Below are positions 53,176 through 64,000 of a stretch of DNA of 64,000 bases, piece after piece. The stretch's first letter is position 1; every line of letters starts with the position of its first letter. The stretch covers positions 3,965,400-4,029,399 of the forward strand of contig RPFO01000080.1 of the NCBI GenBank assembly GCA_009746045.1, read 5' to 3'. Under the pieces are notes generated by a model. That model had not been told where the DNA came from. It saw only the letters and a list, made by a program, of their open reading frames with translations, and did not search any database. The position numbers were made by a program, and so were the translations under genes. The stretch is from Mesostigma viride (Eukaryota; Streptophyta; Mesostigmatophyceae; Mesostigmatales; Mesostigmataceae).

Positions 53176-54150
53176 TTAGAAGCCATCATCCCTAAGCATA
53201 TGCCAGCAATGTACAAAGTTCCCTCCCATGCCGTTATCCTGATCAATACAATTTACCTTTGTGGTGATCATCAGAGTGAAGACGCCGTCATCGCCACGAG
53301 CAGGGTCTCCATCGCCGTACACGACCCCATCTCTGAGCCCTAATCTAGGCGTGCCATCCTCGTGCTCGGGGACGCCGAAGAAGTAAAAGGCATGATCATC
53401 CAGATCATCGCGGCATAGCTTGCCCTGAATGTACACGCTCATTTAATCCAGCTCGTTGTTGTTGTTGCCATCCTCCCTGCGCATCCGCCTGCTCGCATTC
53501 TGACACTGGCCAAGCGAAGACAGCGGCATGTCGGGATTCTGGGTTCAAAATAGATTGCGAGCAGCGCTCGGTTGAAGCCCTGTGTCGACCATCAAAGGTT
53601 TCAGCTTCTCCTTCAGCTCTTTGGTGAATTTCACAATCTTCTGAGGAGTGGGCACTGAGCCTCCTGGGGCATCATCCGGCAATGCGTGTGGAGCAGCGCG
53701 GAGCGTGTACATCCCGGTCTTCAACGTGGCATGACACACAAGATACTTGACAAGGGACGGGCACTGGTAGTCCTCAGTGCCGAGATCCTGGCTCTCGCTG
53801 TGTAGCTTTTCAGCGCCGGATTCGGGGCTGCCACCAAGCAGCTGTTCGTCGGTGCCATCACGGAGAATTTCGTCACCGCCAGCAAGGTCGGCTTCACGGC
53901 CGCCCTCGTTGATGACATCGAGACAGCGGGTGCAGCTGCACGTCCGCGTCGCATACCGCATCTTGTGGGAAGGGCCTCCTGGCGGGCAAAGTGTGCAGTT
54001 CTGATTGTTGCTCTTGTTGATAAGGCCGTTGCGGGATACCACGCGTGAATAAGCATCAGCCCGCTCCCTGGCCGTTGCATAATCCACTGATGGAGGCAGC
54101 GCAGACAAAAATTCTGCGTGCTGCCATTGCTCATGTTCGTCCCACTCATA
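53176..54150 (-). CDS. Cys-rich protein fragment of unknown function, one or two exons
   Basis: The upstream part (54108 to 53545) is 187 codons: MSALPPSVDYATARERADAY..., a metal-binding-looking cluster CTLCPPGG, TRTCSCTRCLD (four to five Cys plus a His), an acidic middle and a Lys-rich helix (VKFTKELKEKLKPLM). The downstream part (53526 to 53176) reads MPLSSLGQCQNASRR...NNNNELD, an in-frame TAA, then MSVYIQGKLCRDDLDDHAF..., GDGDPARGDDGVFTLMI and a Trp/Cys tail to 53176. The TAA is followed directly by ATG in the same frame. Codon use looks coding. The Cys cluster recalls zinc fingers of MULE-type transposases, but no transposase core is seen here, so I leave it unnamed. Confidence 0.45.
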
Positions 54151-54539
54151 ACATCAATGATGCATTTTGTACTGTAGGCTTTCCTATTCTAGCCCGCAAA
54201 TGTCCCGACTGATAGCAATGCCATTAAAAAGCCAAAGCTACGTAGCTTCGTCGGTTCACAGGCGTCACAATCCGCTATTCTAAGTATTCAGGAAGGCTCG
54301 CACAACAGCAGCCATCGACGCGGCAAAAGGCGTTAAAGAGTGCGCGATGAATTCATGAAATAATACAGAGGTACTCAAGTGTACCGGCCGCCATCTCGCC
54401 AGCTGCTTATTGCTTATTCTCTTAATATTCTCTTTTCTTTCAGCAAGTTAAAGGATCCTGAGTTCCTGACCGATCAAAGCCAGTCACGCAGGTTTGCTTT
54501 ATTGTTCTAGCTGACACAACAGTGAAAAATTCCGCTTAT

Positions 54540-54625
54540 GCCAAGCTTATGCTGCCCGATTTCACCTTTGGCGACTAGGGATTCGCCTTTGGCGACTGGG
54601 AACCCATTTCTTTGGCGACTCCGGC
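54540..54625. repeat. Three spaced TTTGGCGACT motifs
   Basis: cctttggcgact occurs at about 54558 and 54582 and tttggcgact at about 54611. They are the complement of the GTCGCCAAAGG repeats at 13910-13960. Confidence 0.7.
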
Positions 54626-55054
54626 CTTCCCCTCTATGTTTTCTCACGTGTACGGCCTTATAAGCTTCGCCAATTCTGGCGAACCTAACGGTTCTTCCGA
54701 AAATTGGCTCCGCCTGACTATCGAACGGATATAGTCTCAAAAAAAAAAACTATTCTAGCAATCGATCGCACGCCAAGTAGCCTCGATGGAGTGGCATAGG
54801 AGGATAGCACATTACCAGATACGACATGGATACTTCACTAAATGAGGTGGCGAACTCACTACAGGCTGGTTAGGGCAAAAGGGTCAAAATTGTGTCAGGT
54901 GGCCTTAACTTTTGAAATACTTTTCCAAAAATACCGCAAAATAGATCAAAATTCATGGAAAAATATTTTTAAAACATCTATGTTGAGAAAGTGCCACTTT
55001 TGCTGAGCAAACTAGGGCTAAACAAGCATATTGTGTTTCCCCAGCTTAAGTTAA

Positions 55055-57327
55055 GGGGACGGGACATGCCCGAATATTTTGGCGCCAAAAAATTCGCGCC
55101 GGAACCGAAGGTCACAAATTTCACGTGCACGGTGCCCGCACCCCTTGCGGAAGTGGCCATGGCGACTGCGTTCAGGCGAAACTACCACACTAGGGCAGGC
55201 GAAATGCAAAAATTTTACTAGAATCTTAAAGGCGATGAGTTTATGATGTTAGTTTGTGGCGGAAATCAGCTGGTTTACAATATCGCTGCTGTTTTTTTAT
55301 GCCATCGGCATGGGGGGTAATCTGAATTTTTTGGTCGCGCGGAATGAAATAGAATTCATGATAGCGGCTGTAAAATCGCGGTTTTGGGGGCTGTTCTGAC
55401 CGTGAAGCAGGCATTAATATCGGTTGCATCGAATTCTAAACCGAGCTGGTGCTTTTTGCCAGATTTGCGGCCATTATTGGTAAGTAATTGTTCAGACCTG
55501 CGCAGTGCGTGTCTGACCTGTCAATGGAAGAACGGCTGTTGTTGCGCGCCTGGGCGAGGAATTTACGAGGGCAAGGTACAGATTTGTCGCGAATGTTATC
55601 TGCTATCCGTGCTTTCTTCTATGAGCTCATTGTTCGAAGTTTTTTGCGTTCTTTTGGGGCAGTTTCCGCCAGCTAGCTCGCCGTTCCTTGCCATTGTGTT
55701 GTCGAATACCTGGCAGCTTTAGATCGTTTTCGTTGATTTTGTGGTCAGGGCCGCTTCAGTCGCAGCCTGTACCTTCTCGGGAAGGTTTAAGGCATTTCAT
55801 GAAACGTGTTCTAGCAAGGATGTTGTGCTTATGGACGCTTCTTGTTGTGTGAGGGTGACGCACCCTCTCTTCGCAGCGGCATCCCAGCGCTCATGCGCTG
55901 AAGGGCCGCCAATGGCTTCTTTGCATTTCATCGTGCAGGGATGGAGGTGTTATAGTGATTAAAATATGGAGATATTGCATTTGTGTGACTGCATGTAGAT
56001 AGCTGCCACTATTGGTTTATTTGAGCTTTCCCTTGTTATGATGATGTGACAAGACTACAATGTGCTGAGCTAACCATGGTTGACATGGTTGACTGCATGC
56101 AAGCTATGCATACCATGATCTCCTTGGTTCCTCGCCCTCCATAGTCTCTGTCTGGTGCCCATGGCGGGTAGGGCAGTTTAGGAGGCGTTGTTGTGTTGAT
56201 TAGCTTGGCTGGAATCAACCTTCCACTCTAACCTGGGAGAAACATAGAAAATGCTGGTTAGGCATGTTGGTGCTACCATCTTTATTGCTATGCACATAGT
56301 TGCAAGGCTGGCCATGCTTGAGGGGCGGTGAAGGGGAATGAGGTGCGTGGCCGCCCCATTTTACTTTCTAAACATATTTGACTTGGTTTTGGTGCATGTT
56401 GGATGGCATATGAAGTGTCATTGTGTCAATCTGCTTACTGAGTGGTCCTTAGCGCCTTGTCAGGTGGTCATATAGGAAACCCATCAACTTGAGCAGTTCT
56501 TGTCACAATGACCCTCAACCTTGAGCATGTGTAGTTGTCAGCATGCAAGAGTTAATTATATGCGCTTTGATCAGTTTGCAGAGGTCTTTGATGAAGAAGG
56601 AGATTCTAAAGTGGCCAGATGGTAACTAAAACCTCCTTGTAGCATCTTTGTGGGTGGCCGTCTTGGAATGGTTGCAACATGGGCAGTTGTTGTCAGAATG
56701 GCGTCAAACCTTGAACATAGGAGGTACCATATGTGCAGAGGTTGGCAGCACGTGGTTTGGCAAGTTTTTGCATGGTTTGGATGGATAAAGGGGTGTTAGT
56801 GTGGTAAGATACACTAAAAAACCTCCCTGAGCTTCGTCACAGGTGGCTACCTAGGAAATCCATCAACTAGAGCTGCGCTTGTCAGAATGACCTAAAAATT
56901 TGGGGCTGCATGTCCCCCACCTGTAGTATTTGGGAATATATGGTGGAGCATGATATGATGTGTTTATGATTTGATTTTTTTTTTTGGATTAAAAAAGTAC
57001 CTGTTTTGCGGGAAATCCATCAACGTGAGTAAACATGCTTATTTCTTGGTCCCAACTGGGTAGAATTTCTCAAAAGTGGGGGAACTATGCGGGAATATAT
57101 GATTTGGTCCCAATATGTTTGCCCATTGTCCTAGGGAAAATGTGACTAAAATAGCGTCTTTTTCTATTTTTAGCGCGTTACCGGTGTATGGTGGGGGCTA
57201 GTACCCCCCCCAAGTGGCTGGAAAATTATTTTTTTATCATATTTATGGTCCCCAATCATCATTGGATTTTTAGCACATGCATAGGTGTGGTTTCCAGAAA
57301 AGTGCACTTTAGGCATGTCCCCTCCCC
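55055..57327 (-). mobile_element. TTAA-flanked non-autonomous element, copy B
   Basis: 2273 bp, TTAA at 55051-55054 and 57328-57331, ends GGGGACGGGACATGCC and complement. It is a near-identical inverted copy of 9013-11287: the 112-, 73- and 60-residue ORFs have the same translations. It is immediately preceded by cttaag. No transposase. Confidence 0.85.
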
Positions 57328-57658
57328 TTAACATGGAGACAAGCCCACAGCTCCAGCCAATAGTGTGGCAGGTCAAAAAAATCCGCAAAAATATTCATCA
57401 AATCAGAAATAAGAAATAAGAATTAAGTTCCTGCGGGACAAGGACAAGATTCCCATGAATCTGGCAGTTATTCACAAAGTACACATATGGCTGGCAGATA
57501 CTGCCACTGAACATCACCTGGACCTTCCTGGACAAAAAATGATTTCCTCGCGAGATGCCTTCGAATTAAAAAAAAGTAAAAGCAGTTTTGCCGTGCAGTT
57601 TTTCACGGAGAAGACGACTGCTGAATGGGCCATTCAGCAGTCGATCCCGCGCCGGTGG

Positions 57659-60600
57659 CAGTGTTTTTTTTAGTGGCGATACACCGCCAAATGTGGCGGT
57701 GTGGCACTTTTTTTGGCAAAATGTGGCGTTGCCACCCACTTTGACAGGGCTCCCAAGAAGCCACAATTTGGCCGTGCTGTTCTACTTCGTAGTTTCGTTT
57801 CGCCACAGGGTGGCCGTGCCTGAAGTGTACTCTAGTACAGGTTACGCCACAATTGGCGGTGTCAGCCGGTCTTCCGGTCGGCGTTCCGCCACAAGCCTCC
57901 CTAGTACTAGACTACTACTATGAGTACTACTATGACTGACTGACTGCATAGTGCATGTACAGTACGTAGAGCCCGGCCGGCGGCCAAGTGCCAAGTGGCA
58001 AGTGGCCCGCTGCCCGAGACCAGAGCACGGAGAGTGCACTGTGCAGACTGCAGCTTGTGTGCATTTCATTAACTGCATTTTCACGACAGCTGGCTCATAT
58101 AACAGCTGGCGAGTGGCGGCCTGGCGCCTCAGTATTAAGTCACTCGCCAGCCATACTGCATTGACTAATGTGTTTCGACTTTCGGCACTAGTAATCGTTG
58201 TTGTTAATTTACCAAGTAGGAAAAATCCATGGCAGACGCTGGGCCGTTTAGGCCACCTGGGCCGCCGCAGGTAGTGAGGGGAGGAGAGAGAAGAAATAGT
58301 GTGTTTTATGGCACCGGGCTTGGCCGGAAGCCTTTGGCCCTCCCAGCCGGAATGCGATGCAAACCAATCTTTCCAGGTCCGAATGGAGCCTCCATTGTCG
58401 TTGGGAAAACCAAGGCGACGGTAGAGATCGCTCCCGAGGAGGCGAAAAGGCTTAGGTCGAAGGAGACGCGGGCTGCTGCTCGGCGGGTAGAGAGTGAGGG
58501 GGCGCCCGAACATCCCGAGGTGATAGGGGCAGACGCGAACTACATCAAGGTCAGCATTAAGGTCATGGACGGGGAAGTGGGGTCCGATGTGCCTTCGAAT
58601 GGATGTGATGCGCCCCTCATTTCCTTGGTGCTGCTTTCCATTTTCGTAGCGCCACCTGCCAAGAGGGATTGGAAGGGCGCGGATGCCAATAGGAAGTGGA
58701 AACCCGAATGGGGGCTGCGTTTCCCATGGTTGCGCTATGACGAAGAGAAGGACGAAGCATACTGCGGCCCTTGCCGTGATGCCAAGGTCACCATCGGGCT
58801 GGGTAGGGGGACCAAGGTTTTCAAGATCGACACTTTCAAGACACACGTTGTGGCTGACTCTCACGTGGCCGCCATTGCGAAGGAGAAGAGCGAGTGCCTG
58901 CGGGTGTATTCAGGGGAGGAGAGGAGCACGCAGAGCCGGCAGAGGCAGACGGTCATGGGCGAGTTTGCCCCCCCCCTGGTCAGCTGAGCAAGTCCGACCG
59001 ACTTAAGCTCAAGCAGTTCAAGGCGATGGCGTACACCCTGGCGAAGGGTAAGCCTATGACTGATTATGAGTCGCTGCCAACGCTCCTTTGCGAATACGAG
59101 GAGATGAGGGACGCGCTCCCCTCCCACCATTGGACTGACGGCTCAGGTTGGGAGATGGCGGAGGCGTTGGATGCCGTGTTGCTTGCTGACCTTAAGGCAA
59201 GGGTCGCCGCGGCTAGGTATGTCGCGGTCACCGTCGATGAGTCCAAGGCCAATGATAACGTAGAATTCATGTCGGTGGAGGTGGCTTTTGTGGAGGATGG
59301 AATAAAGCAGCAGGAGTTTGTCACGCTAAAAAAGGTGACTGCGGTGGACGCCCTCTCCCTGCACAACGAGCTGTGCATAGTAATGCGAGGCATGCTCGGA
59401 ATCACGGACGATCAGCTCGTGGTGAAGCTGGTTGGCTTCGGGTCAGATGGGGCATCGGTGATGATGATGGGCAGCGGAAGGGTGTCGGGAAGAAGCTCTT
59501 GATGAGCAATGCACCCTTCCTCGTGCCCATGCACTGCGCGCCGCACAAGCTCAGCCTGATAGCGAACGAGCTCAAGGGGAACTCCTTGTTTGCGCGGGTG
59601 GAGTCAATCCTCAAGTCAGCACACAACTGGGTGGCGCACTCAGCCATGAAGTCAGAGCAACTGAAGATGTGGCAGGGGATGCTGGGCACGGGTGGCCGGA
59701 AGCTGCAGCGCGTGTCCGACACACGCTGGCTTAGCGTGCAGGGGTGCCTCAACACGTTCCGCATTGAGTATCCTGCGATCGCCATGTGCTTGGCCACCTA
59801 CCAACACAAGGAAGTGGAGCAAATGGCAGCAGCACAGGACTTGCTAGCCAACATGCTGGACATTGACACCCAGCTCGGGGTGGTCGTGTTCGCGCGCATG
59901 CTGGATGCCATGAATTTCTTGGTCAAGCAGTGCCAGCAGCAGGACCTGCAGCTCGACACCCTTGCCCATGCGATCGAGGACTGCAAGACAACAATCCGTG
60001 ATGAGTATGTGGAAGGGCCCAAGGTGTTCACTGGGACCCTCTGGAAGGGGTTTATAGACTTGGATGCCGACACGTCACCCTTTCTCACCGACCGCGGCGA
60101 GGTTTTCCGCAACTGCCAGGAAATGGAACACCCGGTAACATGTCAAACGGTGCACGAGGCCTCGGGTTCTCGGGCTCGCTACGTTTCAGTGGCAAGTGTC
60201 ACGGAGGAGGAGTTCAGACTCCGCGTAATTGCTGCGCAGGAGCAGGCTACCGCTGCGGCCAAGGTGGTGCTGGACGACTTCGATATCCGATTCCCACCAA
60301 ACGGTCTGCTCTCCGCGATGTCCATTTTGCAGCCAGGCTGGTGGACTGAGAAGGAGCGCGACGTGGCCGAGGTGCAGAAACAAGTTCAGGTGCTCAAGCG
60401 CAAGTTTGCTGTGGGGGTCACCATGGTGAATGGGAAGAAGGTGGGCCCACTGATTTCCCCGTCCCTCCTGGATGACCAGCTCGACTCCTTTATGCTCATG
60501 ATGAAGAGCAACAGCCAGGAGTACACGTCCGCAAGGGCGTTGTGGAAGGTTTTGTTGACCAACCCGCTCATGCACGAGTTTGTGGGGGCGTATCTGCAGC

Positions 60601-61780
60601 TGGCAGAGTTGATGCTGCTCCTCCCTCTTACCAGCGTGGAGAATGAGCGGAGGTTCAGCCACATGAATTTCATTAAGAGCGATATTCGCAACCGCCTTCT
60701 CGAGCGCCATCTGAACGTGGCGGTCCGCATCTTTGCATGCAGCTCTTCATACGAAGACATGCCGATCCAGGCGGCATATGCAGTGTGGTCTGCGGAGAAG
60801 GGCCGCCGCGCAACCGGCAGTGTTCTTACTTAAATACATAATTGCTTATATGATTCCTTGCTGCTAGCTACTAAGTTTTCTTATTTTCTGTGCTTTCCGC
60901 GGAATCTCAAATTTTGGGCAGCTAGCGTTTTCAAGTTTGTTGCCCGGCCTTCTGACGACAACGTAATTGCTTACATTGTCCCCGCCATCGGCATGTAGTC
61001 AAGTGTGCAAGCTAGTCATGGCTTCGCTTTTAGAGGGGCGTAATTATTAATGAACTTTAAATAAAATGATGAGGCCACCAATGAGCAATTGCGAATGAGC
61101 CATAATCCTTATTATTCGTTCATGACGGAATCACGGAAACTAGGAAGCCAAACATTACTAAGTCGGTCGTGAGAAGTAATACTGCGCCAATACAACAAAT
61201 TAAGTAAGTTCAAAGCACACAGTGCTTTTTTTTGAATTTATTCTCGCGTGACGTAGTGATTTCATAAATTTAGTACGGCCGCTTACTGAAGCTTATGAGC
61301 TGACTAACTTTCAGTTGACTTTTGACTGAGTAACCTCACTTCATAGTAGACTGAAACTAATTAGGTAACTATAATGCATCCTTAGTCTCATTATTTAACG
61401 CGTTAGTAAACACTACACCTTCATAGGTTTTTATACTTTTCATTTAAGTAGGAAGACACAAGTGCAATTGAAGTATGATGAGAATGGGGCTGCCCGCCAG
61501 CAGGCCGGGCAGCCGGCGGCCCGGCGCCCGGCGCCGATGCCTGAGACGGAGACGCTCGCCCGCCTTGTGTACAGCCAGTACGGCGCCGCGCCGCGCTGAC
61601 CCCACTGCCGGCAGGGTCATTTGCTGCACCAAAAAGCCAGCCCGCCACACGTGGCCGTGCCAAGCCCAATTTTAATTGGCTTAAAGCCACACATTGGCCG
61701 AGTAAACTGAAGTTTTCATAGTTCGAAACGCCACAAGTGGCCTAGCGCCACTAGTAGCGAAAACCTTAAAAAAAACACTG
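57659..61780 (+). mobile_element. hAT transposon, about 4.1 kb
   Basis: The ends are CAGTGTTTTTTTTA and its complement, typical hAT termini. GTGGCG/CGCCAC hexamers are scattered through both subterminal zones (57674-57900 and 61630-61755). It encodes a transposase at 58229-60833. I could not find matching 8-bp TSDs (gccggtgg vs tgaatggc), so one flank may be rearranged. Confidence 0.8.
58229..60833 (+). pseudogene. hAT-family transposase with two frameshifts
   Basis: It starts at ATG 58229 (tccATGG). Residues about 178-215 have a TTF/BED-like finger (WLRYDEEKDEAYCGPC, then TFKTHVVADSH). The first frame ends in a run of nine C at about 58968; after a one-base shift the frame continues GQLSKSDRLKLKQFKAM, YVAVTVDESKANDN (first catalytic Asp) and VGFGSDGASVM (second Asp region). 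A second one-base shift at about 59475 leads to RKGVGKKLL, MHCAPHKLSLI (CxxH), QRVSDTRWLSVQG and the C-terminal dimerisation block PLTSVENERRFSHMN, ending at 60833. The set of motifs fits ZNF862/KIAA1586-like hAT transposases. The shifts would inactivate it unless they are assembly errors; the C-run one is suspicious. Confidence 0.85.
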
Positions 61781-61991
61781 TGAATGGCCCCTCCCGAATT
61801 ATGGCGCCTCATGTGACATAAATGAGGATTCATATCCAGGAAAACTAGCTGAGTTTTTTGAAACAGCTGCCAATCCTACTAGAAGTAACTTTTTTTGACG
61901 GGCCATTCAGCAGTTAGATTCCTCATGCAAACTGCAAGGCAAATGTGGTTTCAGAATCTCGAGATTCGGTCACAGCTCGCGAGGAAATCAT

Positions 61992-64000
61992 GCTGACACC
62001 ATAGGGTTCACTATAGCCTAACCTGTAAGTGAGCTGACCCTTAAGCATGCCTGGCATGGGTATTTCTTATTCCGGGGCCCAATGGCCGGCGCCGCGCCAG
62101 ACTCGCCCGCCTTTGGGCTTTGGGCGTCTTGGAATTGGGCTTTGGGCGTCTTGGAAGTTGGCTTTGGGCGTTTGCGCTTTTGGATTTCTACACTACACTG
62201 GTACTACGTAAAAAAGCACAGACTGGTGCAGCGTAACATCCATACAACGTAAAATTACCGCCGCACATGAGGCCGGCAGCAATAAACTGGCAGCCAGCAA
62301 GAACCGGACAATGGCGTCGGTTGCTGGTATTTCACTTACACTTCACAGACTGCTTTGGAGTTTTGAGCATTTCCAGGCTAACCGAACTTAACATATTACC
62401 ACATACAGCCTAGGAGGCTCCGGCGTAGTTCTTAAGCAGGAGCGTCCCGGCCGTTTCCAATGGCGCATGATGCATTCAAGCACCATGTGGCTTTTATCTC
62501 GACATTATTGCTCATCGTGTCTACATCTTTCGGCGTGCGGGCTAGCACTGACACGAGTGCGCAAGGCGGTTCTGATCGTGGGACTTCAATCAAGATCTTA
62601 CGTAAGCTAATTTTTGTACACAAGCGAGGTTCCGAATGATCCAAGGGACCCGGCCCCTCATTATTCGGCCGCGGGTTCTTCTTATGCATGATGCTGCTGT
62701 GGATTGTCCGTGCCGGTAGTCTCTGTTCTACAGTAATGACGCGAATCCGCGTTGTGCTTGATCATGTAGTCAGCCCTTCGTGTTCATTACCTGTAAACGT
62801 GGCAACTTGCACAGCGATGGAGTGTAGGGTAGAGGGTTGTAGACCCGCCCTGCGCACGCCTGTGAGGGTGCTCCGGTATGTAGTGTGCATCCTTTGTGTG
62901 TGTTATCATTAGTTGGCCTACTCACTACCAAGTGGGAGTGTAATTGTTCGTGGTGGGAGTCCTGCCTTGGATGCCGTCCGCCCCGGCAAGCCCGTCCTCC
63001 AGGCAGTCAGGGGAACCACCATTGGGGGGAGGTGGCTCAATTGATGGAGGTGGTAAGCCCCTGCACCGATTGGCTAGTCGGTCGAATCCCACCAGATGAT
63101 GTAACTCTCACTGCGTAATGGGGAGCTAATTGGTGGTGGCATAGTCATGGGATGCGTAGGTCTACTTCATGATTACCCGCTATCTTACTTTGTTTTTATC
63201 GTGGTCCTCTCTACTGCTGCAAGGGGCTCCCTACCTGTTGGGGGCGGGGGGGGCAGGTTATCATTTGTTAGTTATATACGCCGTCTCTCAGTGGTGTTAC
63301 GTCCGTTCGATATGGACTTGCCTACAGAGGGTGGTACTGACGTGTTGATCGGGAGTTCCGGTTGAGCCTGTGATACATTATTTTTCAATTTGCGTTTCAA
63401 TTTGCGGTGGTTGATCAAGCATGACTATATGGTTGTCTCCTTGATATGCTGTATAGTTTTCGGAAGACACCGACGCACGGCTGACACGCATGGTTGACAC
63501 TATACGTACCAACTTGATTATTTGGGTGGTTATGCCCTTTCATACGGCTTCACGTTGCATGGCTTTACATTTCCCTTCCTTATTTAAGTGAATGACATGG
63601 GGAGACATGCTTTAGGACTTGGTGCACTTTGCCTGAGCAAGGTGTGACAATTAATTCACCGCTATAAATGTGAATTCATGGACCTGTGAATGGACCAAGT
63701 TCGTCGAAACGGGGAAATAACGTTACTTGATACTAGATTTAGGGAGGTCCTGTGTTCGTAACTTGCTGGTAGCTACTGTGGTTTCTCATTTTCGGTGTTG
63801 TCCGTGGAATCTCATATTTGGGCAGCTAGCCCCATGCACGTTGAGCGCTTACTGACAACAATACAAGATTTAGACGCGTAGGGGGGCAAGAATCAATTGT
63901 GCGTCGGCACGGTAGCTTGCATCATTCACGATTTGTGCGTTTTAATCGAAGGGCATCTACTTAGTTCGGCAGAGCAACGGGGGTTGTTTAGTTAGTAGTT
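61992..64000. other. Right flank without a recognisable gene
   Basis: ctttgggcgtcttgga occurs two to three times near 62110-62170. At 63026-63095, tggctcaattgatgg (A-box-like) and ggtcgaatccc (B-box-like) have tRNA spacing, but the acceptor stem does not close, so I do not call a tRNA. 63770-63840 resembles 60860-60925 (tctcatttt..ccgNggaatctca..tttgggcagctagc). Confidence 0.45.
63432..63443 (+). mobile_element. Micro-insertion copy k (12 bp)
   Basis: GTTGTCTCCTTG lies between two copies of ATATG (63427-63431 and 63444-63448). It is short, so chance is not excluded, but its end agrees exactly with the family. Confidence 0.55.

Larger units (their letters stand above)
57539..61991. repeat. 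Outer imperfect inverted repeat around the hAT element
   Basis: ATGATTTCCTCGCGAG at 57539-57554 is inverted at 61976-61991. Further in, tttgccgtgcagttt..actgctgaatgg pairs with the complement of 61895-61945, so arms of about 100 bp face each other. At the left, ctgctgaatggNccattcagcag (57617-57639) is itself palindromic. It could be the TIR of an older element into which the hAT jumped. Confidence 0.6.

Noticed and set aside
63026-63095. tRNA gene
   Set aside because: A- and B-box-like motifs have the right spacing, but the acceptor and T stems do not pair.

Overview
The window looks like a repeat-rich nuclear segment of a eukaryote, most likely a microbial or algal one. I see spliceosomal GT-AG signals, non-LTR retrotransposons with target-site duplications (TSDs), hAT-, CACTA-, PIF- and TTAA-type DNA transposons, and long satellites. 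There are no bacterial operons and no rRNA, and I found no convincing host housekeeping gene. A Rep-type HUH endonuclease gene resembling green-algal Replitrons hints at a green alga, but I cannot name the species.

Layout from the left. 0.47-3.93 kb is an element with 29-bp terminal inverted repeats (TIRs), followed by a LINE endonuclease fragment folded back on itself (4.1-4.66 kb). 5.7-6.5 kb is a coiled-coil ORF. 6.54-12.07 kb is a CACTA-like element with GGGTAAA-type subterminal arrays and a 2.27-kb TTAA element inside it. 12.1-13.75 kb is the two-exon zinc-finger/HUH endonuclease gene. 16.4-22.66 kb is a graveyard of LINE 3' ends and ORF1-only (HAL1-like) copies, in which a TTAA element splits a LINE ORF2.

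22.66-51.27 kb is one diverged TTAA element. A 25-kb CACTA-bounded block (24,402-49,424) and an ORF1-only retroposon (49,834-50,990) sit inside it. Inside the 25-kb block a second LINE ORF1 is split by a 9.27-kb PIF/Harbinger-like element (29,436-38,702). That element carries two unfamiliar genes and several satellites, and one satellite lies in an intron. The block also holds an assembly gap at 38,958-39,081 with a probable false 1.4-kb duplication beside it. On the right are a Cys-rich gene fragment (53-54 kb), a near-identical inverted copy of the 2.27-kb TTAA element (55.05-57.33 kb), and a frameshifted hAT element (57.66-61.78 kb).

Throughout the window I find about a dozen insertions, from roughly 7 to 212 bp long, that share one fixed terminus (CTGGTTGTCTCCTTG). 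Most have TSDs. They look like one retroposon family with extreme 5' truncation. Along with the HUH gene, this is the most unusual signal here. Several nested insertions are supported by reading frames that become continuous again when the insert and one TSD are removed. All family names are judged by eye from motifs, and no database search was run.
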